Source: Rikenellaceae bacterium
GTDB lineage: Bacteria > Bacteroidota > Bacteroidia > Bacteroidales > Rikenellaceae
Reading direction: 5' to 3'
Assembly: GCA_017936385.1 (NCBI GenBank)
Contig: JAGBFQ010000020.1
Span: 115,354-179,353 of the forward strand
DNA: 64,000 nucleotides
The notes under the pieces were generated by a model. That model was not told the origin of the DNA. It saw nothing but the letters and a program-made list of their open reading frames with translations, and did not search any database. A program made the position numbers and the translations under genes. Below are positions 29,473 to 37,557 of this stretch, in pieces. Numbering within the stretch: the stretch's first letter is position 1; each line of letters starts with the position of its first letter.

Positions 29473-30198
29473 ATGAAAAAAGTCGTAATAATTCCAACAT
29501 ACAACGAGTGTGAAAACGTCGAGGCTATGCTCGACAAGGTGATGTCGATTGAGGAACCTTTCGACGTGCTGATTATCGATGACGGCTCGCCCGATGGAAC
29601 CGCAGCTCTCGTACGTAACAAACAAGCGGAGTATCCCGAACGCATCCACCTCATCGAACGAAGCGGCAAACTCGGACTCGGAACTGCCTACATCACAGGT
29701 TTCAAATGGGCTCTGGAACAGGGCTACGACTATGTGTTCGAGATGGACTGCGACTTCTCGCACAACCCCGACGACCTGCTGCGACTCTACGCCACAGCCA
29801 TTGAAGGTGCAGATGTGGTAGTTGGTTCGCGCTACGTGTCGGGCGTTAATGTGGTTAATTGGCCCATGTCGCGCCTGCTGATGTCGTACTTCGCATCGCG
29901 CTATGTCAACATCATCACGCGCATGCCCGTACGCGATGCCACGGCAGGATTTGTGTGCTACTCGCGCGAAGTGCTCGAAACACTCGACTTGGACGCTGTG
30001 CAGATGAAGGGCTACGGTTTCCAAATCGAGATGAAATACTCGGCGTGGAGATTGGGTTTCAATCTCAAGGAGGTGTCGATTGTGTTTGTCGACCGCACAA
30101 AAGGTACGTCCAAAATGAGCAGCGGTATCTTCGGCGAAGCATTCTGGGGCGTACTCGGATTGAGATTCAGATGTATCAGACCGGCAAATAAAAAATAA
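29473..30198 (+). CDS. Polyprenol monophosphomannose synthase (GT2, DPM1-like)
   Basis: 241 residues, a single GT-A glycosyltransferase-2 domain without C-terminal membrane helices, as in soluble Dpm1-type enzymes. Transfers mannose from GDP-Man to polyprenyl phosphate; the lipid-linked mannose then feeds protein O-glycosylation, known in Bacteroidetes. Motifs: IIDDGSPDGT (residues 35-44) and the metal-binding MDCDFSHNP (about 95-103). pyrC follows after 8 bases. Confidence 0.9.
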   Translation: MKKVVIIPTYNECENVEAMLDKVMSIEEPFDVLIIDDGSPDGTAALVRNKQAEYPERIHLIERSGKLGLGTAYITGFKWALEQGYDYVFEMDCDFSHNPDDLLRLYATAIEGADVVVGSRYVSGVNVVNWPMSRLLMSYFASRYVNIITRMPVRDATAGFVCYSREVLETLDLDAVQMKGYGFQIEMKYSAWRLGFNLKEVSIVFVDRTKGTSKMSSGIFGEAFWGVLGLRFRCIRPANKK

Positions 30199-30206
30199 CA
30201 TACACT

Positions 30207-31538
30207 ATGGCACGAACACTGATTAACAACGGAACAATCCTCTCGGCCGAGGGGTGTTTTGCGGGATATGTCATTTTTGAGGGCGACACCATCCGCCAAG
30301 TGGGACAAGGACGCTACACCGAATCGTTCGACGGAACGGTAGTCGACGCACGCGGCAAATACGTTATGCCCGGAGTGATTGACACGCACGTTCACTTCCG
30401 CGAGCCGGGTCTTACGCACAAGGCCGATTGGGCCTCGGAGTCGGCTGCCGCAGCTGCGGGAGGAGTGACCTCGGTGTTCGATATGCCCAACACCAATCCT
30501 GTGACAGTAACACTGGACGAGGTGGAACGCAAAGCCGAAATTGCCGCCCGAAAGAGCGTGGTAAACTACTCGGTGTGGTTGGGTGCTACCAATTCCAACC
30601 TCAAAGAGGTGACACGATTGAATCCGCGCGAGGTGTGTGGTGTGAAACTGTTTATGGGTTCGTCGACGGGTGGAATGCTGGTTGACGATACCTATACGCT
30701 GTCGGGAGTCTTTGCCGAGTCGCCCGTTATTATTTCGGCGCACTGCGAGAGCGAACAGCGAATCGCCGAAAACTCGGCTACACTTAAGGAGCGTTTTCCC
30801 GAAGCTACGGCAACCATTCATCCCGAAGTGCGTGATGCCGAGGCGTGTTACCGCTCGTCGGCCGTAGCCGTGGAACTTGCCGACAAGTATGGCAGTAGGC
30901 TCAATGTGGCACACATAACAACCGCTCGAGAACTTGCTCTGTTTGAGGATAAACCGATGGCCGACAAAAAAATCACAGCCGAGGTGACAGCGGCCCACTT
31001 GTGGTTCTGCGACGAGGACTACCCCACTCTGGGGAACTTTATCAAATGCAACCCGGCTGTCAAAACTCGTGCCGACCGCCAGGCACTTCGCAACGCTTTG
31101 GGCGGGCGCATCGACTCGATTGTGACTGACCATGCCCCCCACACACTGGCTGAAAAGCAGAAACCATATTGGATGGCTCCGTCGGGTATGCCTATGGTGG
31201 GACACTCGCTGGCTGTTGTTCTCGAATTGGCCTCAATGGGTGTTTTGTCGCTCGAAATGGTTGTGCGCTTGATGTGCAACGCTCCGGCAGACCTATATAA
31301 TATAGAGCGTCGCGGTTACCTGCGCGAAGGCTACAAGGCCGATATTGCGATTGTCGACCCGCAATCGCGTTGGACGGTCAGCCGCGAGAACATTGTGTCG
31401 AAGTGTGGCTGGAGTCCTTTGGAGGGCACTGCTCTGTCGCATCGCGTGGTCAGCACCTACATCAACGGCCGCGAGGTTTGGAACGGCACTGAAATCTGCA
31501 CCGACCGCACGGGCGAACGAATTACATTTGACCGATAA
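30207..31538 (+). CDS. pyrC: Dihydroorotase
   Basis: 443 residues, class I-type dihydroorotase, which cyclises carbamoyl aspartate in pyrimidine synthesis. Zinc-binding residues are visible: DTHVHFREPG (about 58-67), HCESEQ (about 178), HITTARE (about 237) and the catalytic TDHAPHT (about 308). Intact. Downstream of the mannosyltransferase in one probable operon, a pairing common in Bacteroidetes. Confidence 0.95.
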   Translation: MARTLINNGTILSAEGCFAGYVIFEGDTIRQVGQGRYTESFDGTVVDARGKYVMPGVIDTHVHFREPGLTHKADWASESAAAAAGGVTSVFDMPNTNPVTVTLDEVERKAEIAARKSVVNYSVWLGATNSNLKEVTRLNPREVCGVKLFMGSSTGGMLVDDTYTLSGVFAESPVIISAHCESEQRIAENSATLKERFPEATATIHPEVRDAEACYRSSAVAVELADKYGSRLNVAHITTARELALFEDKPMADKKITAEVTAAHLWFCDEDYPTLGNFIKCNPAVKTRADRQALRNALGGRIDSIVTDHAPHTLAEKQKPYWMAPSGMPMVGHSLAVVLELASMGVLSLEMVVRLMCNAPADLYNIERRGYLREGYKADIAIVDPQSRWTVSRENIVSKCGWSPLEGTALSHRVVSTYINGREVWNGTEICTDRTGERITFDR

Positions 31539-31565
31539 CTCAACCACATCCGAATCACTCATTTT

Positions 31566-31600
31566 ACGGTGCAATCCACAGAGCGATTGCACCGTTTTTT
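31566..31600 (+). terminator. Terminator of pyrC
   Basis: An 11-bp stem (31566-31576 with 31585-31595) followed by T5. From here to 31843 the sequence is AT-rich leader or spacer with no gene. Confidence 0.85.
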
Positions 31601-31843
31601 GTGTTTGTGACGAGTCGTCTTTGAAGTATTTTCACACAAATAGCAAGATTTTTCACAAAATGTTAAAAAAAATTCAATAAAAATTCTGGCATTGAAATTG
31701 TTAGTAAAAATATTTATAAATGTCTATAAATGACTGATAAAGGGTCAAAGTGAGCCACTGAACAGCCCTGCAAATTGAACCAAAATTACAATTCGTAAGT
31801 GGTCGAAAGCCACGGAGAATGAACAATATATAATTTTTTTTAT

Positions 31844-31851
31844 TACCTTTG
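31844..31851 (+). promoter_or_regulatory. -7 promoter box of gdhA
   Basis: TACCTTTG, 30 bases before the ATG at 31882. Confidence 0.65.
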
Positions 31852-31881
31852 AGGTGTCGTTTAATTTAATACGAAAGCAAT

Positions 31882-32022
31882 ATGCAACAAGACCCCAAAC
31901 AATTTGTCGAGCAATTTATGAATGATGTCATCGCTCGAAATCCCGGAGAAAAAGAGTTTCACCAGGCGGTCAAAGAGGTAGTCGAGAGTATCGCTCCCTA
32001 CGTCGTGCAAATCCCCAACTGA
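31882..32022 (+). CDS. N-terminal GdhA segment, out of frame with the main gene
   Basis: 46 codons. Sequence such as FVEQFMNDVIARNPGEKEFHQAVKEV is recognisably the N-terminal helix pair of hexameric NADP-glutamate dehydrogenase, which forms part of the subunit interface. It ends with TGA at 32020-32022, and the remainder of GdhA starts at the overlapping ATG 32022-32024 in another frame. One missing base near 32015-32021 would rejoin them. This may be a true frameshift, a sequencing/assembly error, or two coupled polypeptides. Confidence 0.75.
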   Translation: MQQDPKQFVEQFMNDVIARNPGEKEFHQAVKEVVESIAPYVVQIPN

Positions 32023-33236
32023 TGAAAATGAAAGTACTCGAACGACTCGTAGAACCGGAACGCGTAATCATGTTCCGCGTACCTTGGGTCGACGATAAAG
32101 GACAAGTGCAAGTCAACCGCGGCTACCGCGTTCAAATGAATAGCGCAATCGGCCCTTATAAAGGCGGAATCCGTTTCCACTCAAGCGTAAACCTGAGTAT
32201 TCTCAAGTTCCTCGCCTTCGAACAAGTGTTCAAAAACAGCCTTACCACACTGCCTATGGGTGGCGGCAAAGGCGGCTCGGACTTCTCGCCCCGCGGCAAG
32301 AGCGACATGGAGGTTATGCGTTTCTGCCAAAGCTTCATGACCGAATTGCAAAAATATATCGGCGCCGATACCGACGTACCTGCTGGTGACATCGGCGTGG
32401 GCGGTCGTGAGATTGGCTACATGTTCGGCCAATACAAACGTCTGCGCGATGAATTCACCGGTGTGCTGACCGGTAAAGCCCCTGAATGGGGTGGCTCGCC
32501 CCTGCGTCCCGAGGCTACGGGATATGGCGCATGTTACTTTGCCGAGGCTATGCTGGCTACACGTGGCGACTCATTCAAGGGTAAAACCGTATGTATTTCT
32601 GGTTCGGGCAACGTGGCTCAATACGCCGTTAAGAAGGCTACCGAATTGGGGGCAAAAGTGGTAACCATGTCGGATTCAAACGGTTTCATCTATGACCCCG
32701 ACGGCATTACACCCGAAAAATGGGAGTACATCTATGACCTCAAGAACGTACTTCGCGGCCGTATCAAAGAGTATGTGACTCGTTACCCCAATGCACAATA
32801 CTTCCCCGACGCTCGTCCGTGGAGCATCCCCTGCGACATCGCAATGCCTTGCGCAACGCAGAACGAGTTGAATGGCGAAGAGGCCGAAATGCTGCTTAAA
32901 AATGGCTGCATGTGCGTAGCCGAGGGTGCAAACATGCCTTCGACTCCTGAGGCTATCGAGGCATTCCAAAAAGCTCGTATTCTGTACGCTCCCGGCAAAG
33001 CAGCCAACGCAGGTGGCGTGGCAACTTCGGGCCTGGAGATGACTCAAAATTCGATGCGTCTGAAATGGTCGCCCGCCGAGGTGGATGCCAAATTGCACGA
33101 AATTATGAGCAACATTCACGCGATGTGCGTAGAGTACGGAACCGAACCTGATGGCTACATCAACTATGTGAAAGGAGCCAACATTGGAGGTTTCATCAAA
33201 GTTGCTCGCGCAATGTTGTCGCAAGGCTTGGTATAA
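32022..33236 (+). CDS. gdhA: NADP-specific glutamate dehydrogenase, main part
   Basis: 404 residues covering the catalytic and NADP-binding domains; the complete family protein is about 445. Makes glutamate from 2-oxoglutarate and ammonia. Signatures: GPYKGGIRFH, LPMGGGKGGSDF (substrate Lys), the ADTDVPAGDIGVGGRE stretch, SGSGNVAQYA (NADP loop) and NAGGVATSGLEM. The missing N-terminal helices lie just upstream in another frame (31882-32022). Reinitiation at the TGATG overlap could still yield this polypeptide, though without the interface helices. Confidence 0.9.
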   Translation: MKMKVLERLVEPERVIMFRVPWVDDKGQVQVNRGYRVQMNSAIGPYKGGIRFHSSVNLSILKFLAFEQVFKNSLTTLPMGGGKGGSDFSPRGKSDMEVMRFCQSFMTELQKYIGADTDVPAGDIGVGGREIGYMFGQYKRLRDEFTGVLTGKAPEWGGSPLRPEATGYGACYFAEAMLATRGDSFKGKTVCISGSGNVAQYAVKKATELGAKVVTMSDSNGFIYDPDGITPEKWEYIYDLKNVLRGRIKEYVTRYPNAQYFPDARPWSIPCDIAMPCATQNELNGEEAEMLLKNGCMCVAEGANMPSTPEAIEAFQKARILYAPGKAANAGGVATSGLEMTQNSMRLKWSPAEVDAKLHEIMSNIHAMCVEYGTEPDGYINYVKGANIGGFIKVARAMLSQGLV

Positions 33237-33262
33237 GTCCCGACAACGGTTCTCAAACAAGG

Positions 33263-33293
33263 ACAGCCGCCCCGACAGATTCGGAGCGGCTGT
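33263..33293 (+). terminator. Terminator of gdhA
   Basis: An 8-bp GC-rich stem (33263-33270 with 33286-33293) with further inner pairing, flanked by AT-rich sequence. Confidence 0.7.
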
Positions 33294-33385
33294 ATTTGTT
33301 TGCGCCTCCACGCAACTTTCTAACTATCAAAAAATAATCACACACCGAATAGATTTTTATCTGACTATTTAACTCTTCGTCAGTA

Positions 33386-33432
33386 TAAACAACACACCCC
33401 CTGACTAAAATTAGTCGGGGGTGTATTGTTTA
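33386..33432. terminator. Long imperfect hairpin before the invertible segment
   Basis: About 20 pairs with one mismatch and one bulged T around an AAT loop. It would stop leftward transcription from the invertible promoter in its present orientation, or protect the segment from gdhA read-through. Confidence 0.55.
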
Positions 33433-33436
33433 TATA

Positions 33437-33452
33437 TCTTCTCAAAGGAGAT
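33437..33452 (+). repeat. Extra partial copy of the inversion repeat
   Basis: 16 bases identical to the first part of the left inverted repeat at 33469-33487, in the same direction, 32 bases upstream. It could act as an alternative recombination site. Confidence 0.6.
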
Positions 33453-33468
33453 AATCGAATGGCTAATC

Positions 33469-33681
33469 TCTTCTCAAAGGAGATGTATATTCCACCACAA
33501 AGATACGAATAATATTTTAATTGACTGCCATTTACACGACAAAAAACGCCCATTCACCTCCAAATAAATTCGTGTATTTATCATTCTTCTTACGTTGATG
33601 TTTAGCAAAAACACATGCAATATTGCATCAACGTCCTGTCTTTCAACACACAACAAAATAAGTACATCTCCTTTGAGAAGA
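33469..33681. promoter_or_regulatory. Putative invertible capsule promoter segment, presently OFF
   Basis: A perfect 19-bp inverted repeat (33469-33487 and 33663-33681) bounds a 175-base AT-rich segment. Its only TAnnTTTG match is TATCTTTG on the minus strand (33498-33505), pointing away from the capsule genes. After inversion the box would lie near 33645-33652 and point at upxY, leaving a ~180-base leader. A 14-bp palindrome (33615-33628) inside a 9-bp stem (33592-33600 with 33626-33634) is also present. The design matches Bacteroides capsule promoters switched by the serine invertase Mpi. No recombinase gene is in the window. Confidence 0.75.
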
Positions 33682-33720
33682 TTTACATTCCAAAGTAGCA
33701 TGAACACTGCGATTTTTAAC

Positions 33721-33746
33721 ATGTTGTTTGTGCGAGCAAACAACAT
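33721..33746 (+). promoter_or_regulatory. Leader hairpin before upxY
   Basis: A perfect 10-bp stem ATGTTGTTTG/CAAACAACAT with loop TGCGAG, no T run, in the untranslated leader. A weaker CCGAG/CTCGG hairpin follows at 33800-33818. Possible pause or antitermination-recruitment site for UpxY. Confidence 0.4.
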
Positions 33747-33832
33747 CCAACAAAAACCTAATCACCTGAAACAGAGCATAAAGCCCTCGTTTCGGGGAGC
33801 CGAGAGAATGCACCTCGGAAAACAAAGCCCCA

Positions 33833-34399
33833 ATGTCTGTCGAACAATCCGTAATCGAAAATGGTAATGAAGAGCCTGCGTGGTTTGCCATGAGCGCCAC
33901 GTTTGGACGAGAACTCAAAGCCAAAAATTTCCTGGAAAGTCACTCCGTGAAATGTTTCATCCCGATGAAATACAAAATAGTGAGCGACAGAAAAGGGCAA
34001 CAAACTCGTAAACTTGTACCTGCCATAAGTAATCTGATTTTCGCATACACCACCAAGAGTCGTATGCAAACTTTGAAAACCGGAGTAGACTATCTGCAAT
34101 ATCTGACGCAACCCTGCAACGGACGAAGAATACCTATCACCGTTCCAGAAGACCAAATGCAACAATTCATAACCGTATGTGACACGCTCGACGATAAACT
34201 TGTTTACCTATCGCCGGACGAAATTGATTTGGCCGAGGGGACTCACGTGAGAATTGTCGGAAGTTCATTTGACGGAGTGGAGGGGACTTTTATCAAGGTT
34301 GACCGTAGTCGCAAAAAACGAGTCGTAGTTCTCGTACAAGGTATAGCGGCCGTGATGATTGCCGAAGTCACTAACGGATATATCAAAGTGCTGGAGTAA
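33833..34399 (+). CDS. UpxY-family transcription antiterminator (NusG-like)
   Basis: 188 residues. NusG N-terminal domain (about 17-115: PAWFAMSATFGRELKAKNFLE) and a C-terminal KOW domain (about 135-185: GTHVRIVGSSFDGVEGTFIKV). UpxY proteins act as locus-specific elongation factors that allow RNA polymerase to read through long capsule operons. It is the first gene after the invertible promoter, the standard position. No UpxZ-like inhibitor is recognisable, but two unknown small genes occupy the next positions. Confidence 0.9.
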   Translation: MSVEQSVIENGNEEPAWFAMSATFGRELKAKNFLESHSVKCFIPMKYKIVSDRKGQQTRKLVPAISNLIFAYTTKSRMQTLKTGVDYLQYLTQPCNGRRIPITVPEDQMQQFITVCDTLDDKLVYLSPDEIDLAEGTHVRIVGSSFDGVEGTFIKVDRSRKKRVVVLVQGIAAVMIAEVTNGYIKVLE

Positions 34400-34431
34400 A
34401 AACATCTTCACTAACACCTAAGTCAAACTCT

Positions 34432-34821
34432 ATGGCAGCGACTTCAAAAAACTTAAACACGTTTGATTACCTAAACATGCTGTTCTCGAAGGAGTTGAAA
34501 AACATTGTGCGACGAGAACAGCACAACAAAAACCAAATTCATCTGTATGGTGTCGGCGAATATTGGGTCGCCTTCGAAAAATCGGCATATCTGCTTGAAC
34601 AGATGTCGGTTCAAGAACCCGAACCAACTGTCCTATACCTCAAGGAGTATCCTTTTCCAATCCTAATGTATAGCGTTCACTATCGGAAAGTTAAAGATTG
34701 GTGTCGCAACAGAACGCTTTCCAAAAGCTATCAAGATTATCTCTTGTTGCCCGCCAAGACTATCGAGCCGGACCTCTACAGAAAGTGGCATCGCAGCCAC
34801 ATGGATGAGTGTTACGAGTAA
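34432..34821 (+). CDS. Small protein, divergent member of an unrecognised capsule-locus domain family
   Basis: 129 residues, no signal peptide or membrane segment. No known family recognised. It shares a pattern with the next protein and with the N terminus of the sugar transferase at 35292: IHLYG...YWVAFEKSAYLL (about 37-56), a Pro-containing strand near residue 82, and a C-terminal DLYRKWHRSHM. An additional ~35 residues precede the shared part. Being between upxY and the initiating transferase suggests a regulatory or assembly role in the capsule system. This is inference. Confidence 0.6.
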   Translation: MAATSKNLNTFDYLNMLFSKELKNIVRREQHNKNQIHLYGVGEYWVAFEKSAYLLEQMSVQEPEPTVLYLKEYPFPILMYSVHYRKVKDWCRNRTLSKSYQDYLLLPAKTIEPDLYRKWHRSHMDECYE

Positions 34822-34851
34822 AAACTGTAAAACAAACAACACATCAACGAT

Positions 34852-35172
34852 ATGACAGACGAATTAATCACACTGAATGAGTCATTGAACGACGGCACTC
34901 GAATATATCTATATAGAGAGCCGCGTACCGGAACGTGGAGTGCTTACGGCTACTCGGCTTACATGTTGGCTTTGAGTGGTGAAGTTGGGCACATTGCAAG
35001 TTTCTCGGAACGTATGCAGATGCCGAGTGTATGCATCGCAGAGCGTGATGTCAAAGAGATGATTTTGGCCGAGAAAAATCGCATAGAGTACAAGGACGGG
35101 TATTGTATAATCACCGCCGAAGTACAACTCAACGACAAGGACTATCGTCTGTGGGTGCAAAAACTTAAATAA
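34852..35172 (+). CDS. Small protein, stand-alone copy of the same unrecognised domain
   Basis: 106 residues, cytoplasmic by prediction. Closely parallels the N-terminal ~110 residues of the sugar transferase at 35292: both have LY...W.AYG.SAY, then FS..MQMP, and end in DY..WV.KL. So it is a stand-alone version of that domain, one gene upstream of the fused form. Function unknown. A possible 18-codon ORF with a TACATTTG box lies in the 119-base gap that follows, but support is weak. Confidence 0.65.
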   Translation: MTDELITLNESLNDGTRIYLYREPRTGTWSAYGYSAYMLALSGEVGHIASFSERMQMPSVCIAERDVKEMILAEKNRIEYKDGYCIITAEVQLNDKDYRLWVQKLK

Positions 35173-35291
35173 AATACATTTGGTATGAAAGAGTTGGTCC
35201 CGATTTTAATTCCTGCCTTGATTTCGCTGCATAAATCCTAAAACAACCTCAACTCTTAAACACCTCATTTATAACTATTCAAAACCTGCCT

Positions 35292-36299
35292 ATGAACTCC
35301 GCTCAAATCCAACAGAACGAGCAGAATAATAATCGTTCTACCATTCATTTATACTTTAATAAGGAAATGCACTCTTGGATTGCATACGGACACTCCGCAT
35401 ATGCTCTCCGTCTATTAATTAAATCAAGAAGTATTGATAGCATTAGAGGTTTTTCCACAACCATGCAAATGCCTTACACCGTGGTAAACAAGGATGTACT
35501 CAAAAAGTTGTGCGAAGACATCCCTGTTACAAAGGTTGAAGATGAGCATTATGTAGTAAATGTCCTCGAAGAGTTCGACCCTAACGATTACAAGCGTTGG
35601 GTAAACAAGCTTCGCGAGGAACTTGCTGCAAATGGAGGTTTCGACACTCAAACTCACATTAGCCACCTTGTTCCCAAAGATAAGTTTATCAAAGATGGCA
35701 TGAGTTCCTTCTCGCGTAACTCGAAGCGCCTATTTGATATGTTTGCTTCGTTTATTGCGTTACTCGTTTTCTCTCCACTTTTTTTGGTGTGCTGGATATT
35801 GGTTCGCAGGGAGGATGGCGGACCAGCCATATTCAAGCAGGAGCGCATTGGTCGTTTCGGTCGTCCCTTTAACATCTACAAATTCCGCACAATGAGATTG
35901 GACGCCGAAGCAATGGGTCCTCAGCTCAGCCATGGTGGGGGAGACAATGATCCTCGTCTAACAAAGATTGGCAAATTTCTTCGTGCACACCATCTTGATG
36001 AGTTACCTCAACTTTGGAATGTATTTGTCGGAGACATGGCGTTTGTTGGTCCTCGTCCAGAGCGTAAGTTCTATATCGACCAAATAATTGAAAATGATAA
36101 ACGATATGAGTATCTCTATCAGATTCGCCCTGGAGTAACCTCGTATGCCACTTTCTACAACGGCTACACCGACACAATGGAGAAAATGTTGCGCCGCTTG
36201 GAGTATGACCTCTACTATTTGGGACATCGCTCATGGAAGTTTGATATCGAAATTCTTATGCGCACATTCTTTGGAATTGTTGGTGGCAAGAAATTTTAA
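35292..36299 (+). CDS. Initiating polyprenyl-phosphate sugar-1-phosphate transferase with extra N-terminal domain
   Basis: 335 residues. From about residue 135 it is a bacterial sugar transferase (PF02397/WbaP C-terminal type): one membrane helix ([19 protein letters not shown]), [44 protein letters not shown] and RPGVTS, the catalytic Asp-Glu region. It starts repeat-unit synthesis by attaching a sugar-1-phosphate to undecaprenyl phosphate. The first ~110 residues are a separate soluble domain homologous to the protein at 34852, an arrangement I do not recognise. Which sugar is transferred is not deducible. Confidence 0.85.
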   Translation: MNSAQIQQNEQNNNRSTIHLYFNKEMHSWIAYGHSAYALRLLIKSRSIDSIRGFSTTMQMPYTVVNKDVLKKLCEDIPVTKVEDEHYVVNVLEEFDPNDYKRWVNKLREELAANGGFDTQTHISHLVPKDKFIKDGMSSFSRNSKRLFDMFASFIALLVFSPLFLVCWILVRREDGGPAIFKQERIGRFGRPFNIYKFRTMRLDAEAMGPQLSHGGGDNDPRLTKIGKFLRAHHLDELPQLWNVFVGDMAFVGPRPERKFYIDQIIENDKRYEYLYQIRPGVTSYATFYNGYTDTMEKMLRRLEYDLYYLGHRSWKFDIEILMRTFFGIVGGKKF

Positions 36300-36312
36300 T
36301 AATCACAATACT

Positions 36313-37542
36313 ATGAAGATTGCAATAGCAGGAACGGGTTATGTGGGTTTGTCAATAGCCACACTGCTTGCACAGCACAACGAGGTTGTGGCAGTTGATG
36401 TAGTGCCCGAGAAAGTTGCTGCAATTAACAATAGAAAGTCGCCCATACGCGATGAGTACATTGAACAATTCTTCGCCGAGAAGACACTTAATCTAAGAGC
36501 AACACTTGATGCAAAAGAGGCTTATAGTGATGCGGATTTTGTGGTAGTTGCGGTGCCTACAAACTACGATAATCACAAGGATTTTTTCGACACATCGTTG
36601 GTCGAGCAGGTAATAAATAAAGTTACAGAGTGCAATCCAAATGCTGCAATAGTCATTAAATCGACTATTCCCGTGGGTTATACCGAGAAAATCAGCAAGA
36701 AGTACTCTACCCCCACCATTCTATTTTCACCAGAGTTTCTGCGCGAGAGCAAAGCTCTCTACGACAATCTCTACCCAAACCGCATAATAGTGGGGTGCAC
36801 AGAAGAACATAAATCAATTGCCGAGCGGTTTGCATATTTGCTTAAACAGGGAGCGCTGAAAAAAGATGTTGAGGTGTTGCTGATGGGGACAACTGAGGCG
36901 GAGGCCGTAAAACTTTTTGCTAACACTTACCTTGCTCTGCGCATTAGCTATTTCAATGAGTTGGATACCTATGCCGAAACTAAGGGGCTTGATACAAAGA
37001 GTATTATAGAGGGTGTATGCCTCGACCCTCGCATAGGCTCGCACTACAACAATCCCTCGTTTGGTTATGGTGGCTACTGCTTGCCCAAAGATACAAAACA
37101 ACTTCTTGCAAATTACGACTCTGTACCCCAAAATATGATATCTGCCATTGTTGAAAGTAACCGCACGAGGAAAGATTTTATAGCCGACCAAGTGCTCTTA
37201 AAAGCGGGTTATTATAGTTATAGCCAGCAGAATGGGTACGACAAAGCACAAGAGGGTGAATGTGTGATAGGTGTTTACCGCCTTATAATGAAGGCTGGTT
37301 CGGACAACTTCCGCCAGAGTGCCATCCAAGGCGTTATGAAACGCATCAAAGCCAAGGGTGCGAAGGTGATTGTTTACGAGCCCACGCTTCCCCCGAACAC
37401 AACTTTCTTCGGCAGCGAGGTAGTAAACGACCTTGAAGAGTTCAAACTCCACACCCAGGTCATCATCGCCAATCGCTACGATGCTGTCCTTGACGATGTG
37501 GCAGATAAAGTATATACACGAGATATTTTTAGAAGAGATTAA
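36313..37542 (+). CDS. ugd: UDP-glucose 6-dehydrogenase
   Basis: 409 residues. Oxidises UDP-glucose to UDP-glucuronate with 2 NAD+. N-terminal Rossmann motif [10 protein letters not shown] (7-16), [19 protein letters not shown], and the catalytic Cys in [12 protein letters not shown] (about 251-262). The ATG at 36313 is chosen because it begins the Rossmann strand; the frame is open upstream within the transferase gene. Provides an acidic sugar for the polysaccharide. Confidence 0.93.
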   Translation: MKIAIAGTGYVGLSIATLLAQHNEVVAVDVVPEKVAAINNRKSPIRDEYIEQFFAEKTLNLRATLDAKEAYSDADFVVVAVPTNYDNHKDFFDTSLVEQVINKVTECNPNAAIVIKSTIPVGYTEKISKKYSTPTILFSPEFLRESKALYDNLYPNRIIVGCTEEHKSIAERFAYLLKQGALKKDVEVLLMGTTEAEAVKLFANTYLALRISYFNELDTYAETKGLDTKSIIEGVCLDPRIGSHYNNPSFGYGGYCLPKDTKQLLANYDSVPQNMISAIVESNRTRKDFIADQVLLKAGYYSYSQQNGYDKAQEGECVIGVYRLIMKAGSDNFRQSAIQGVMKRIKAKGAKVIVYEPTLPPNTTFFGSEVVNDLEEFKLHTQVIIANRYDAVLDDVADKVYTRDIFRRD

Positions 37543-37557
37543 AACTACAAAAGCTAT

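Noticed and set aside
35185..35241. 18-codon hydrophobic ORF behind a TACATTTG box, between the small domain protein and the sugar transferase
   Set aside because: Too short to judge, no -33 box at the right spacing, and the locus is expected to be transcribed from the upstream promoter.
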